64,000 nucleotides of DNA from an uncultured Bacteroides sp. (GCA_900551445.1 URWA01000017.1:1-64000); one strand, 5' to 3'. Positions 37,439 through 46,762 are shown, numbered from the stretch's first letter. Notes: generated by a model not told the origin, from the letters alone. A program made the numbers and translations.

Positions 37439-39547
37439 ATGAAAAAGCTATTTATCCTCCTATTAGTGTGTGCAATCGGCCTTGGAGCAAAAGGCCAGGT
37501 ATCTTCAGCCGCTTTTCAAAGATGGCACGGTGACAAATATTCCATGTTCATTCATTTCGGACTCTATTCCCAGCTGGGAGGAGTGTGGCACCAAAAACCG
37601 ATTCAGGATGGATATAGTGAACAAATTCGGGCTTTTGCACAAATCCCCAAAGAGGAATATGAACAGATAGTCCGCGAATTCAATCCTACGGAATTCAATG
37701 CAGACTCTATCGCCCTGCTGGCCAAGAAGGCAGGCATGCATTCCATTATTTTTACCAGTAAGCATCACGATGGTTTCTGCCTGTTCAAGACCGCTACCAC
37801 CTCGTTCAATTCCTACGATGCCTCTCCTTGCAAACGAGACTTCGTCAAAGAATTGTCGGAAGCTGCCCGGCGGCAAGGATTACGGTTCGGACTGTACTTC
37901 TCACTCATCGACTGGCACTACCCGTATGCTTCGCCCATGTCACCACACAATGCAGATTTCATCACGGAGAGTCATCATAATTACTCCAAACAACAACTGA
38001 AAGAACTGCTTACCCACTACGGAACCATCTCGGAATTGTGGTTCGACATGGGTTCCAACACACCCGCACAAAGCAAGGAACTTTACGAAATGGTTCACCG
38101 GTACCAGCCCGACTGCATGGTCAGCGGACGACTGGGAAACGACCAATACGATTTCTGCGTAATGGCCGACAATGATTATCCGGAAAAAACACTCCATGCT
38201 CCCTGGCAAAGTGCCGCCTCCATGTTCGACGAAACATGGGGATACCGCTCTTGGCAGGCACGTGGCAACGTAGAAGATAAAGTACAGGAAAAGACACGCA
38301 GTCTGATCAATGTCGTTTCCAGAGGAGGAAACTACCTGCTCAATATCGGTCCTAAAGGAAACGGCGAAGTGGTCGACTTTGAGAAAGAAGTGCTGGAACA
38401 AATCGGCGACTGGCTTTCCCGTTACGGTTATGCCGTATATCAAACGGAAGCCTCTCCGTTTCAGGAAGAGTTCACATGGGGAGAAGTGACCCGCAAGGAC
38501 AACCATCTGTATCTCTTCCTCTCGGGCACTTATCCAAAGGATGGGAAAATCACCCTTTCCATGCCGGGTTATATCCTGCAGAAAGGAGAAGGGAAAATGG
38601 CTACCTACCTGCAATACGGCGATGAAGTGGTGCTCACCATACCGGCCTCAGCCTACAAAGACAAACAAATCCATGTGCTGACACTCGATTTCGACAAGCG
38701 GATTGAACCGTTGCCGGGAACGACTGTCAAAAGTATGGTACTGACTGCCCAAAATGCCACGCCGCAATACAGCTATTCTTGCTTTGACTATTACACCAAC
38801 TACCGCAGTATCATCGGTTACAGCTGGGACTTTGAACAACTGCTTTTAAAACAGCTGGAACTTGTTTACACTCCGCAGGAAGCCGGCCGGAAAATCGATT
38901 TGATTCTCGACGGAAAGACCTATCACGTCACTTTAAATAAAGGAAAGGAACAGAAAGCGGCTTCGCTTTCCAATACGGTATGGGGAAAAACCTATATCTG
39001 TGGCCCGGGCAACGGGATATTCCATTCAAAAGACACGTTGATTGCCAACCTGCAACAAACTCCTCTCACCGGTAAAACCTGGAAGCCCGCAGCAGAGAGC
39101 GATACGTTGGATTGTCCCCAATTCGCCAGCTATTATATTCTGAGAGAAGTGGAATCACCCCGCTCACAACATATTCTGGCTGAAATCGGGGCAGGAAACG
39201 GCATGGAAGTCTATGTCAATGGAAAACTGATTGCCAAACATCTGAATCCGTACCGCACTCAGTTCCGTACGGAAAAAATCGTGCTTCCACTCCAAAAGGG
39301 TACGAACCAAGTAATCCTCCGGACTTACAACCGCTTCGAGAACCAGGCTACCTATCTGCTTCGACCTGCGGAAGAACAGACAGTCTACCGTCAGGATGTG
39401 GTACTGCCAGACGCCCTCAACGGAAAAGACCATCATCTTGTACTGAAACCACACAATCCCTCTTCCCCGCATACTGATGCAGAATTATCCAATCTGCGCA
39501 TCCGGTTAAGAAGGATTGCCCTCAACAAAGGTCAAAGAGATCAATAA
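37439..39547 (+). CDS. GH29 alpha-L-fucosidase (exported)
   Basis: The enzyme releases L-fucose from host or dietary glycans by a retaining mechanism. The 702-residue protein has a signal peptide (about 1-20), then the GH29 barrel with FIHFGLYSQLGGVW, TSKHHDGFCLF, and SELWFDMGS in which D203 is the expected nucleophile, then about 350 residues of beta-rich accessory region ending in a jelly-roll-like part (AGNGMEVYVNGKLIAKH). It is not inside a polysaccharide-utilisation locus here. Its 3' end overlaps the convergent metF gene by 7 bp. Linkage specificity is not predictable. Confidence 0.93.
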   Translation: MKKLFILLLVCAIGLGAKGQVSSAAFQRWHGDKYSMFIHFGLYSQLGGVWHQKPIQDGYSEQIRAFAQIPKEEYEQIVREFNPTEFNADSIALLAKKAGMHSIIFTSKHHDGFCLFKTATTSFNSYDASPCKRDFVKELSEAARRQGLRFGLYFSLIDWHYPYASPMSPHNADFITESHHNYSKQQLKELLTHYGTISELWFDMGSNTPAQSKELYEMVHRYQPDCMVSGRLGNDQYDFCVMADNDYPEKTLHAPWQSAASMFDETWGYRSWQARGNVEDKVQEKTRSLINVVSRGGNYLLNIGPKGNGEVVDFEKEVLEQIGDWLSRYGYAVYQTEASPFQEEFTWGEVTRKDNHLYLFLSGTYPKDGKITLSMPGYILQKGEGKMATYLQYGDEVVLTIPASAYKDKQIHVLTLDFDKRIEPLPGTTVKSMVLTAQNATPQYSYSCFDYYTNYRSIIGYSWDFEQLLLKQLELVYTPQEAGRKIDLILDGKTYHVTLNKGKEQKAASLSNTVWGKTYICGPGNGIFHSKDTLIANLQQTPLTGKTWKPAAESDTLDCPQFASYYILREVESPRSQHILAEIGAGNGMEVYVNGKLIAKHLNPYRTQFRTEKIVLPLQKGTNQVILRTYNRFENQATYLLRPAEEQTVYRQDVVLPDALNGKDHHLVLKPHNPSSPHTDAELSNLRIRLRRIALNKGQRDQ

Positions 39548-40494
39548 ATCTCTTTGGCCACTTTATATACACTGTCGGAAGCCATAAAGGTATAGAAATG
39601 CAGGCCGGGAACCCCATGTGCCAGCAAGTCTTTGCACTGGGCCTTGCACCATTCTACTCCTACCGCCTTCACTTCGTCGTCATTCTCACATTTACGGAGC
39701 TCTGAAGCAAAGGCTTCGGGAATATCGGTGCGGAACACTTTAGGCAGCACATTCAACTGGTTCTTGAAGACTACCGGCTTGATGCCCGGAATGATAGGCA
39801 CCTCAATGCCTTCCTGACGGCAACGGTCGACAAAAGCATAGTATTTCTCGTTGTCAAAAAACATCTGAGTCACCACGTAATCGGCCCCGTTGCGTACTTT
39901 CTCTTTCAAGTAGAACAAGTCCGACTCCATGTTGGGAGCTTCTTCATGCTTCTCCGGATAGCAGGCCATACCATAAGAGAAAGGAGTTTCAATGCCTTCA
40001 ATTTTCGAACCATCCAATGAGATGCCCTGATTGAAACGGTTCACCTGCTCCTGCAAGTCGGTGGCGTGTTCGTTGTACAGATAGAGGTCCTTGGCCGCAA
40101 TGTCCAACGGTTTGGAGTCACCTCTCAGCAACAACAGATTGGTAATGCCTAGAAAGTTCAGGTCGAGCAACGCGTATTCCGTTTCTTCCTTGGTAAATCC
40201 CTTACAGATGATATGGGGAACCGCCTGAATGCCGTACTTGTTCTGGATGGCTGCCGCAATGGCGACCGTTCCCGGACGTTTCCGGACCGTGGTCTTCTTC
40301 AGGTTGCCGTCGGGTTGCGGCAGATACACAATCTCACTGTGGTGAGCCGTGATATTGATGTACTTGGGGTCGAACTCCCGCAACTTGTCGATGACGTGAT
40401 ATACTTTTTGTATGCTGTTTCCTTTTAAAGGCGGCAAAATCTCAAAGGAAAATATCGGTTCCTTACTATTCTTAATCAAATCTATTACTTTCAT
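39541..40494 (-). CDS. metF: 5,10-methylenetetrahydrofolate reductase
   Basis: MetF reduces methylene-THF to methyl-THF, the methyl donor for methionine synthesis. The 317-residue TIM barrel has the N-terminal FSFEILPPLKG with the catalytic Glu, NITAHHSEIVYLP, LLLLRGDSKP (FAD-binding), YVVTQMFFDNEKY and PIIPGIKPV. The gene has its own promoter (40512-40550). metY and an Lrp-type regulator lie upstream, making a small methionine/one-carbon neighbourhood, although the genes are not in one operon. Confidence 0.97.
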   Translation of the reverse strand: MKVIDLIKNSKEPIFSFEILPPLKGNSIQKVYHVIDKLREFDPKYINITAHHSEIVYLPQPDGNLKKTTVRKRPGTVAIAAAIQNKYGIQAVPHIICKGFTKEETEYALLDLNFLGITNLLLLRGDSKPLDIAAKDLYLYNEHATDLQEQVNRFNQGISLDGSKIEGIETPFSYGMACYPEKHEEAPNMESDLFYLKEKVRNGADYVVTQMFFDNEKYYAFVDRCRQEGIEVPIIPGIKPVVFKNQLNVLPKVFRTDIPEAFASELRKCENDDEVKAVGVEWCKAQCKDLLAHGVPGLHFYTFMASDSVYKVAKEIY

Positions 40495-40511
40495 CGTGCA
40501 TTTGTAAATTT

Positions 40512-40550
40512 ATACCGACAAAGATACAAGCAATTGATTTATCCACCAAC
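40512..40550 (-). promoter_or_regulatory. promoter of metF
   Basis: The minus-strand -33 GTTG (40547-40550), a 20-bp spacer and -7 TATCTTTG (40519-40526). The leader is about 20 nt, which leaves no room for a riboswitch. Confidence 0.75.
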
Positions 40551-40669
40551 ACTCTGTTGATATTTAGAAAAAAGAGATTGTTTAACCCACAAAACACCTG
40601 TCAAAACAGAATAATATTCTATTCAGAGCTTCAATTATAGAATAAAAGGACAGTAAATCGCGCAGCTAT

Positions 40670-41134
40670 CTAAATATGAAGTCCGTAGTCGTGCTTCACT
40701 TCATCCATCACAAACATGCTTTCCAACGAACCCAGACTGTCTACCGTACCCAATACATTAATGATAAATTCCTGGTAGTATTTCATGTTCGGAGCATGGA
40801 TTTTCAACAAGTAATCGTAGCTTCCGGAAATGTTGTAACACTCCGTCACCTCCGGTATCTGCTGCACGATACGGGTAAACTCCATGGCAATGTCCTTGTT
40901 CATCCGGCGCAGCTTCACGTTGCAGAACACCACAAACCCCTGATTCAGTTTGTCGGCATCCAGTACGGCAATGTATTTCTTGATGTATCCTTCCCGCTCC
41001 AGTCTTTTCAACCGCTCGAATACGGGTGTGGACGACAGACTGACCTGAGCCGCCAGTTCCTTGGTGGTCAACCGGGCATTCTCCTGCAACGTGCGGAGAA
41101 TCTGCAAATCTACTTTATCCAATTTTTCGGTCAT
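40670..41134 (-). CDS. Lrp/AsnC-family transcriptional regulator
   Basis: This is a 154-residue feast/famine regulator. The N-terminal helix-turn-helix (KVDLQILRTLQENARLTTKELAAQVSLSSTPVFERLKRLEREG, about 6-48) is followed by the ligand-binding RAM domain (about 65-145; YNISGSYDYLLKI). It is divergent from metY with 168 bp between the start codons, so local control of metY by this protein is plausible. The effector amino acid is not identified. Confidence 0.93.
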   Translation of the reverse strand: MTEKLDKVDLQILRTLQENARLTTKELAAQVSLSSTPVFERLKRLEREGYIKKYIAVLDADKLNQGFVVFCNVKLRRMNKDIAMEFTRIVQQIPEVTECYNISGSYDYLLKIHAPNMKYYQEFIINVLGTVDSLGSLESMFVMDEVKHDYGLHI

Positions 41135-41236
41135 AAGAATATTATTCCAACAAAGTTTGTTTTATGCATGCAAAACTAATCGTTTTTTCTTTTACTGAAT
41201 ATTTTTATAGATGAATTTTCCATATTTTCCTTACAT

Positions 41237-41273
41237 ATTGGAGGATATACCCATCAAAACTACTTTTGCATTG
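41237..41273 (+). promoter_or_regulatory. promoter of metY
   Basis: -33 ATTG (41237-41240), a 20-bp spacer and -7 TACTTTTG (41261-41268). The leader is about 30 nt. Confidence 0.7.
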
Positions 41274-41302
41274 TATTTTTAAACCCCTAAAAACTCACAG
41301 CA

Positions 41303-42589
41303 ATGGAAAAGACTAAGCTACACTTCGAAACACTGCAACTACACGTAGGACAAGAAACTCCCGACCCCACTACCGACGCACGGGCCGTACCTATTTATCA
41401 GACCACTTCGTATGTGTTCCGTGATTCTGCCCATGCGGCTGCCCGTTTCAGCCTGGAAGAGAGCGGAAACATTTACGGTCGTCTGACCAATCCCACACAA
41501 GACGTACTGGAACAGCGGGTGGCCGCACTGGAAGGTGGAGTGGCCGCGCTGGCCGTCGCCTCAGGAGCCGCCGCCATCAGTTATGCGTTTGAAAACATCA
41601 CCCAGCAAGGTGACCATATCGTATCTGCCTGCACCATTTATGGAGGCACCTACAATCTGCTGGCACATACTTTCCCTACCCGGGGCGTACATACTACCTT
41701 CGTAGATCCGGAAGACCCGGAGAACTTCGAACGGGCCATCCAGCCGAACACCAAAGCGTTGTTTATCGAGAGTCTGGGAAATCCCAACAGTACACTGGTG
41801 GACATTGAACGCATTGCGGAAATCGCCCATCGCCATCAGATTCCCCTTTTGATAGACAATACCTTTGCCACGCCCTACCTGTTGCGCCCCATTGAACACG
41901 GAGCCGACATCGTGATTCATTCCGCCACCAAATTCATCGGCGGACACGGCACCTCGCTGGGAGGTATCATCGTGGATTCCGGCAAGTTCGACTGGAAGGC
42001 TTCCGGAAAATTCCCTCAACTGACCGACCCCGACCCATGCTACCACGGACTCTGCTTTACCGAAGTAGCCGGAACTGCCGCCTATGTGACCCGCATCCGG
42101 GCCATCCTGCTTCGTGACACCGGAGCTGCCCTCAGTCCGTTCAATGCCTTCCTTCTCCTGCAAGGGCTGGAAACCCTTTCGCTGAGAGTGGAACGCCATG
42201 TGGAAAACGCCTTGAAAGTGGTCGACTTCCTACAGCATCATCCGAAGGTGACAAAGGTCAACCATCCCTCGTTGCCCTCACACACCTCTCCGGCACTCTA
42301 TCAGAAATATTTCCCGAAAGGAGCAGGATCCATCTTTACCTTTGAAATAAAAGGAGGACGCGCCGAAGCCCACCGCTTCATCGACCACCTGAAGATTTTC
42401 TCCTTGCTGGCCAACGTGGCCGATGTGAAATCGCTGGTCATCCATCCGGCCAGCACCACTCACTCCCAGCTCAATGACGAGGAACTGGCCGCACAAGGGA
42501 TTACGCAAGCTACCATCCGCTTGTCAATAGGCACCGAACATATCGATGATTTGATTGCCGACTTGACACAGGCCTTTGCACAAATCTGA
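41303..42589 (+). CDS. metY: O-acetylhomoserine sulfhydrylase
   Basis: This PLP enzyme makes homocysteine from O-acetylhomoserine and sulfide (direct sulfhydrylation). The 428-residue length and the N-terminus (FETLQLHVGQETPDPTTDARAVPIYQTTSYVF) fit the MetY branch of the Cys/Met metabolism family and not the shorter cystathionine gamma-synthases. The PLP lysine is K210 in SATKFIGGHG; IYGRLTNPTQDVLE is the substrate-loop signature. It is divergent from an Lrp-family gene and ends ahead of a long-looped terminator. Confidence 0.94.
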   Translation: MEKTKLHFETLQLHVGQETPDPTTDARAVPIYQTTSYVFRDSAHAAARFSLEESGNIYGRLTNPTQDVLEQRVAALEGGVAALAVASGAAAISYAFENITQQGDHIVSACTIYGGTYNLLAHTFPTRGVHTTFVDPEDPENFERAIQPNTKALFIESLGNPNSTLVDIERIAEIAHRHQIPLLIDNTFATPYLLRPIEHGADIVIHSATKFIGGHGTSLGGIIVDSGKFDWKASGKFPQLTDPDPCYHGLCFTEVAGTAAYVTRIRAILLRDTGAALSPFNAFLLLQGLETLSLRVERHVENALKVVDFLQHHPKVTKVNHPSLPSHTSPALYQKYFPKGAGSIFTFEIKGGRAEAHRFIDHLKIFSLLANVADVKSLVIHPASTTHSQLNDEELAAQGITQATIRLSIGTEHIDDLIADLTQAFAQI

Positions 42590-42600
42590 CAAACGAGTAA

Positions 42601-42695
42601 AAAATCCCCCTCGCTTCTAGATTGAAGTAATCCCAAAAGTTTTGTATTCCACTTTTTAGGGTCGCTTCAAATTTCTGAAAGCAAGGGGGATTTTT
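42601..42695 (+). terminator. long-looped bidirectional terminator after metY
   Basis: AAAATCCCCCTCGCTT (42601-42616) pairs with AAGCAAGGGGGATTTTT (42679-42695) with one mismatch. The loop is ~62 nt and itself contains TTGAAG and CTTCAA, which extend the stem. It separates metY from the convergent thioesterase gene. Confidence 0.8.
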
Positions 42696-42738
42696 CCATC
42701 GTTCAGGAGCAGGAATACTCCCAGAATTTCTTTCCACT

Positions 42739-43149
42739 TTATTCCAGCTCGTCTACCTCCAGTTCCTCACTTTTCCGGTAACCCGAACTGGTCAGTACGG
42801 CAATCAGCTGCTGCTGTTCATCCACCAAATGTACCTCGATAAAAGGCACCCGGGCATGATTGTACGTCTCAGTAGCCTCCGCATACACATAACCTTGGCT
42901 CACCGCACGCAAGAACGTGATGTTCGCATTCAGCGACAAGGTCAGCCGCCCCCGGCTGTTGGCCACTGCCGCGAAAGCCAGGTCAGCCAGTGTGAACAAC
43001 GCACCTCCCTGGCAAACTCCTCCGGCATTCAAATGCTTTTCGGTTACTTTCATCCGCGCCTTGGCATATCCCGGACTGATTTCCAACAATTCCACTCCTG
43101 CCTCTGCCGCAAAATGATCGGCCGACAGCAATTCTTTCAACGTTCCCAT
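42739..43149 (-). CDS. PaaI-family hotdog thioesterase
   Basis: This 136-residue protein has the hotdog fold and should hydrolyse acyl-CoA thioesters. The motif HLNAGGVCQGGALFTLADLAFAAVANSRG (about 39-67) contains the catalytic Asp and the conserved HxxxGxxxGG pattern of the PaaI/YdiI group. It follows the DUF2027/Smr gene by 6 bp and is probably translated from the same mRNA. No phenylacetate gene lies nearby, so PaaI is a family label only. Confidence 0.88.
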   Translation of the reverse strand: MGTLKELLSADHFAAEAGVELLEISPGYAKARMKVTEKHLNAGGVCQGGALFTLADLAFAAVANSRGRLTLSLNANITFLRAVSQGYVYAEATETYNHARVPFIEVHLVDEQQQLIAVLTSSGYRKSEELEVDELE

Positions 43150-43155
43150 ATCTTT

Positions 43156-44211
43156 TTAATGTATTGTCACCATCGTAGCCCCAAATCCATATTCCCGGAA
43201 AGAAGCATCCTGCCATTGATAATTCTTGTACTTCCGCTTCAGTTCATCCAGGATGGCCCGACGCAGCACACCGTCTCCCTTGCCATGGATAAACACAATC
43301 CGCTGGCCCTTCTTCTGCTTATACTCTTCCAGCGTCTTGCGGAACACCTCCAGCTGATAGTTCAGCATTTCCGCATTGCCCATTCCGGTAGTATCGTCCA
43401 GCAATTCATGGATATGCAGGTCCACCTCCACAATCTCGTTCTTCACCACATGCTGCTTTTTCTGCACCTTGGCCGGTACGTCCTGCACGCTCTTCTGCAA
43501 CAAGGCATTCTTGATGTCATCGGCCGACACGAAGACCTGCTTCACGGCCTCATCGTCTTTCACAACCTCATAAATCAAGGCCGGTTCTTCAAAGAAATCG
43601 GAAGGCTGGAACGTATGCAGCTTGTAGAACTTCACCGTGTCGATGCGCAATTCCTGACTCACCGCCGGCTTGAACAGGAAGGTACGGTCGTCCTTATAAG
43701 CCAGAAGCTGGATTGCCACACGCTCCATTTCGTTCAATGCACTCTTATCAAATTCTTCCAGATGCTGCTTCATGTTCGGTTTCACCGTACCCCGGCTGCG
43801 CAACGTCCAGCTGTTGCCTTCTGCCGAAAGGTACAGGTAATCCACGAAATAATTGCTGTCGTTCACCAGATAGGCATCAAAAGCGGTAGAGGAGATGGCC
43901 TTCACATCCTGCGGCACGTAGGCCAGGAACACGTTCAGCACGTCATTTCCCCGGATTTCCGGAGCCCGATACGTAATCGGTTTTTCTTCTTCCACCTCTT
44001 CTTCCTCTTCCACCTCTGGAGCCGACGGCTTCTTGGTCGATTTCAACGGAATATTATAGTCATCTGTCTGAACCACCACACATTCTTTAATCAGCATGGG
44101 AATTTCAAAACCGTCTTCCCCTTCTACCAGTGCCACATCTTTTCCCTGAAAGCCGCGGACAATCCCGCCGCCCACTTCGCTCAGGAAACGTACTTTATCT
44201 CCTATTTTCAT
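43156..44211 (-). CDS. DUF2027 and Smr-domain protein
   Basis: The start at ATG 44211 gives 351 residues (an upstream in-frame codon at 44277 overlaps the promoter). The N-terminal part (about 1-70; MKIGDKVRFLSEVGGGIVRGFQGKDVALVEGEDGFEIPM) resembles a KOW/Tudor-like beta domain, followed by an acidic Glu/Lys linker (about 92-106), a DUF2027 middle domain, and a C-terminal Smr domain (about 265-351) with VDLHIHELL and FIHGKGDGVLR. Smr domains bind or nick nucleic acids (MutS2-type endonucleases). The protein is typical of Bacteroidales; its role is unknown. A minus-strand -7 box TACATTTG is at 44238-44245. Confidence 0.9.
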   Translation of the reverse strand: MKIGDKVRFLSEVGGGIVRGFQGKDVALVEGEDGFEIPMLIKECVVVQTDDYNIPLKSTKKPSAPEVEEEEEVEEEKPITYRAPEIRGNDVLNVFLAYVPQDVKAISSTAFDAYLVNDSNYFVDYLYLSAEGNSWTLRSRGTVKPNMKQHLEEFDKSALNEMERVAIQLLAYKDDRTFLFKPAVSQELRIDTVKFYKLHTFQPSDFFEEPALIYEVVKDDEAVKQVFVSADDIKNALLQKSVQDVPAKVQKKQHVVKNEIVEVDLHIHELLDDTTGMGNAEMLNYQLEVFRKTLEEYKQKKGQRIVFIHGKGDGVLRRAILDELKRKYKNYQWQDASFREYGFGATMVTIH

Positions 44212-44362
44212 ATCTTTCTCTGATTTTATAACTCTGACAAATGTAACGACTTTCATCGGAATATGGAAATTATTCAAGAAGCCATGAAAGGAAGTCCACG
44301 AAAAAAATATTCTGTTAGGAGGATTCTGCTAATTATTGTACTTTTGCAAAAAAATAAACGAC

Positions 44363-45580
44363 ATGGAAGATACAAAGCATATAAAAATCAGCGATTACAA
44401 TTATCCGCTGCCGGATGACCGCATCGCAAAATTCCCGCTGCCGGTCCGCGACCAGTCCAAGCTGCTGGTTTATCGGCACGGACAAATCAGTGAAACCCAT
44501 TTCACTTCCCTTCCGGATTACCTGGAACCCGGCACTCTCATGATTTTCAACAACACGAAAGTGATTCAGGCCCGCCTGCATTTCCGCAAGGAAACCGGTG
44601 CCCTGATTGAGATATTCTGTCTGGAGCCCATCCAGCCCAACGATTATGCCCTCAACTTCCAGCAAACCCAGCATGCGGCCTGGCTCTGCATGATTGGCAA
44701 CCTGAAGAAATGGAAGGAAGGCCCGCTGCACAAGGAAATGACAGTCAAAGGCAAAACCCTGACCCTGACGGCCACCCGTGGCGCCTGCCACGGCACCAGC
44801 CACTGGATTGATTTTACCTGGGACAATCCCGAAGTGACCTTTGCCGACATTCTGGAATTCTTCGGCGAACTGCCCATTCCTCCCTACTTGAACAGAGAGA
44901 CGCAGGAAAGCGACAAGGAGACTTATCAGACGGTCTATTCCAAGATAAAAGGTTCCGTAGCGGCCCCGACCGCCGGCCTGCACTTCACCGAGCGCGTATT
45001 GAACGCCCTGAAAGAAAAAGAAGTCGACCTGGAAGAAGTGACCCTCCACGTGGGAGCCGGTACGTTCAAACCTGTGAAGAGTGAAGAGATTGAAGGACAC
45101 GAAATGCATACGGAATACATCTCCGTGAACCGGAGCACCATCGAGAAGCTGCTGGCCCACGGAGGCGAGGCGGTAGCGGTGGGCACCACTTCCGTCCGTA
45201 CCCTGGAGAGCCTTTACTACATCGGAGTGACCGTATCACAGCATCCCGACGCCAGTCAGGAAGAACTGCACGTACAGCAATGGCAACCCTACGAAACTCA
45301 TCCGACCCTGAGCACGCTGGAAGCCTTGCAACACATCCTCGACTACATGGACCGTCACGGACTGGAAGCCCTGCACACCAGTACCCAAATTATCATCGCT
45401 CCGGGATACGAATACCACATCGTCAAAAAAATGGTGACCAACTTCCACCAGCCGCAAAGCACCTTGCTGTTGCTGGTTTCGGCCTTTGTGAAAGGAAACT
45501 GGCGACCGATTTACGACTATGCCCTGGCCCACGATTTCCGTTTCCTGAGCTACGGTGATTCGTCCTTACTGATACCCTAA
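44363..45580 (+). CDS. queA: S-adenosylmethionine:tRNA ribosyltransferase-isomerase
   Basis: QueA transfers and isomerises the ribosyl part of AdoMet to preQ1 in tRNA, making epoxyqueuosine at the wobble position. The start at ATG 44363 gives 405 residues; the frame opens earlier at TTG 44336, but a promoter -7 box TACTTTTG (44339-44346) lies there. Characteristic segments are FPLPVRDQSKLLVY, MIFNNTKVIQARL, APTAGLHFTERVL, LHVGAGTFKPV and GTTSVRTLESL. A Nudix gene follows after 19 bp. Confidence 0.96.
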   Translation: MEDTKHIKISDYNYPLPDDRIAKFPLPVRDQSKLLVYRHGQISETHFTSLPDYLEPGTLMIFNNTKVIQARLHFRKETGALIEIFCLEPIQPNDYALNFQQTQHAAWLCMIGNLKKWKEGPLHKEMTVKGKTLTLTATRGACHGTSHWIDFTWDNPEVTFADILEFFGELPIPPYLNRETQESDKETYQTVYSKIKGSVAAPTAGLHFTERVLNALKEKEVDLEEVTLHVGAGTFKPVKSEEIEGHEMHTEYISVNRSTIEKLLAHGGEAVAVGTTSVRTLESLYYIGVTVSQHPDASQEELHVQQWQPYETHPTLSTLEALQHILDYMDRHGLEALHTSTQIIIAPGYEYHIVKKMVTNFHQPQSTLLLLVSAFVKGNWRPIYDYALAHDFRFLSYGDSSLLIP

Positions 45581-45599
45581 ATTTTAAAAGCCTCAACCG

Positions 45600-46103
45600 A
45601 TGAAAGATAATAGCGAAGAAATGTTTCCTCTCGTAGACGAGGAAGGCAACCTCATAGGAGCGGCCACCCGAGGAGAATGTCACAACGGCAGCAAACTCCT
45701 GCATCCGGTGGTCCACCTGCATGTATTCAACAGCAAAGGGGAACTCTATCTGCAGAAACGCCCGGACTGGAAAGACATCCAGCCCGGCAAATGGGATACT
45801 TCCGTGGGAGGGCATATCGACTTAGGAGAAAGCGTAGAGATGGCCTTGAAACGGGAAGTCCGCGAAGAACTCGGCATTACCGACTTCACGCCTCAATTGC
45901 TGACCCACTATGTATTTGAATCTGCCCGGGAAAAAGAACTGGTATTTTCCCACAAGACCGTGTACGACGGTCCTATCTCTCCCAGTGAAGAACTGGATGG
46001 AGGACGTTTCTGGCCCCTCGAAGAAATCCGGGAAAACCTGGGAAAAGGCGTGTTTACACCTAATTTTGAACGGGAATTCACCACCGTACTCCAGCCGGAA
46101 TAA
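45600..46103 (+). CDS. Nudix hydrolase (YfcD/isomerase-like)
   Basis: This is a 167-residue Nudix protein. The Nudix box GHIDLGESVEMALKREVREELGI (about 66-88) has the expected Gx5Ex7REUxEExGU spacing. The arrangement around it (EMFPLVDEEGNLIGAATRGECHNG then LHPVVHLHVFNSKGELYLQKR) resembles YfcD-like proteins and isopentenyl-diphosphate isomerase. Nudix enzymes cleave nucleoside diphosphates linked to other groups; the substrate is unknown. It follows queA by 19 bp and is probably co-transcribed. Confidence 0.92.
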   Translation: MKDNSEEMFPLVDEEGNLIGAATRGECHNGSKLLHPVVHLHVFNSKGELYLQKRPDWKDIQPGKWDTSVGGHIDLGESVEMALKREVREELGITDFTPQLLTHYVFESAREKELVFSHKTVYDGPISPSEELDGGRFWPLEEIRENLGKGVFTPNFEREFTTVLQPE

Positions 46104-46164
46104 CGCTCAGTAAGACTAATCTGAAAACGTCACTGACTTTTCAGGAAAATACGCTTATCCTTAT

Positions 46165-46256
46165 TAGGTCTCCCTACCGTAAAACATACGTTTCCCCTGG
46201 CGGAGCCGTAAGTTTCCGCCAAGAGAAACGTACGGTTCCGCCAAGGGAAACCTAAA
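46165..46256. repeat. 4 x 22 bp palindromic array, copy C
   Basis: Four units of exactly 22 bp (46169-46190, 46191-46212, 46213-46234, 46235-46256) carry the TTTCC...GGAAAC...TACG pattern. The outer inverted pair is TTAGGTCTCCC and GGGAAACCTAA. It lies between two convergent genes (Nudix and guaD), so it could be transcribed from both sides. Confidence 0.85.
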
Positions 46257-46294
46257 AAACGACAAGACGCTACCGCCTCCTTGCCGAATCATTT

Positions 46295-46762
46295 TCAATA
46301 TTCCACCTTATCCGTTTTGGCCGTCCAGTCCTGAAAGGCTTTGATGGCTTCTTCCGGCAGCAATACCTCTGAAGGCAAGCGTCTTTCTGCCGGTTTCAAA
46401 TCCAATTCCTCGTAAATAAAGGCATCGTCGAAACCGATGGCTGCCGCATCATGCTTGTTGTTCCCATAATACATCCGGTCCAGGTGCGCCCAATAGATGG
46501 CACCCAAGCACATGGGACAAGGCTCACACGAAGTATAGATTTCACATCCACTCAAATCAAACGTTCCCAACTTCTTGGCAGCTGCCCGAATGGCACTCAC
46601 CTCCGCATGGGCCGTCGGGTCACAATCCGGAGTCACACGGTTGACTCCCGTGGCCACAATCTCCCCATTCCGGGCAATCACGGCCCCGAAAGGACCTCCT
46701 CCTTCTGCCACATTCTTTACAGACAGGTCTATTGCTTTTCGCATCAATTCTTCTTTTGTCAT
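46295..46762 (-). CDS. guaD: guanine deaminase (GuaD type)
   Basis: The enzyme deaminates guanine to xanthine. From ATG 46762 it has 155 residues. It has the cytidine/deoxycytidylate deaminase-fold zinc site: TAHAEVSAIR (H52 ligand, E54 catalytic) and SCEPCPMCLGAIYW (C82 and C85). The C-terminal part (GFDDAFIYEELD ... TDKVEY) closely parallels the domain-swapped Bacillus subtilis GuaD as I recall it, and differs from TadA. The upstream frame to 46858 is not part of the gene, as it covers the promoter. A plausible promoter is -33 TTTG with -7 TATTTTCC at about 46794-46829. It complements the purine permease at 35299-36591. Confidence 0.87.
   Translation of the reverse strand: MTKEELMRKAIDLSVKNVAEGGGPFGAVIARNGEIVATGVNRVTPDCDPTAHAEVSAIRAAAKKLGTFDLSGCEIYTSCEPCPMCLGAIYWAHLDRMYYGNNKHDAAAIGFDDAFIYEELDLKPAERRLPSEVLLPEEAIKAFQDWTAKTDKVEY

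Noticed and set aside
40495..41302. SAM riboswitch before metF or metY
   Set aside because: Both predicted leaders are about 20-30 nt, too short for any SAM-binding fold.
42829..44223. 464-codon plus-strand frame opposite the DUF2027/Smr and thioesterase genes
   Set aside because: It spans two real minus-strand genes and their gap, with His/Leu/Phe-rich shadow composition.
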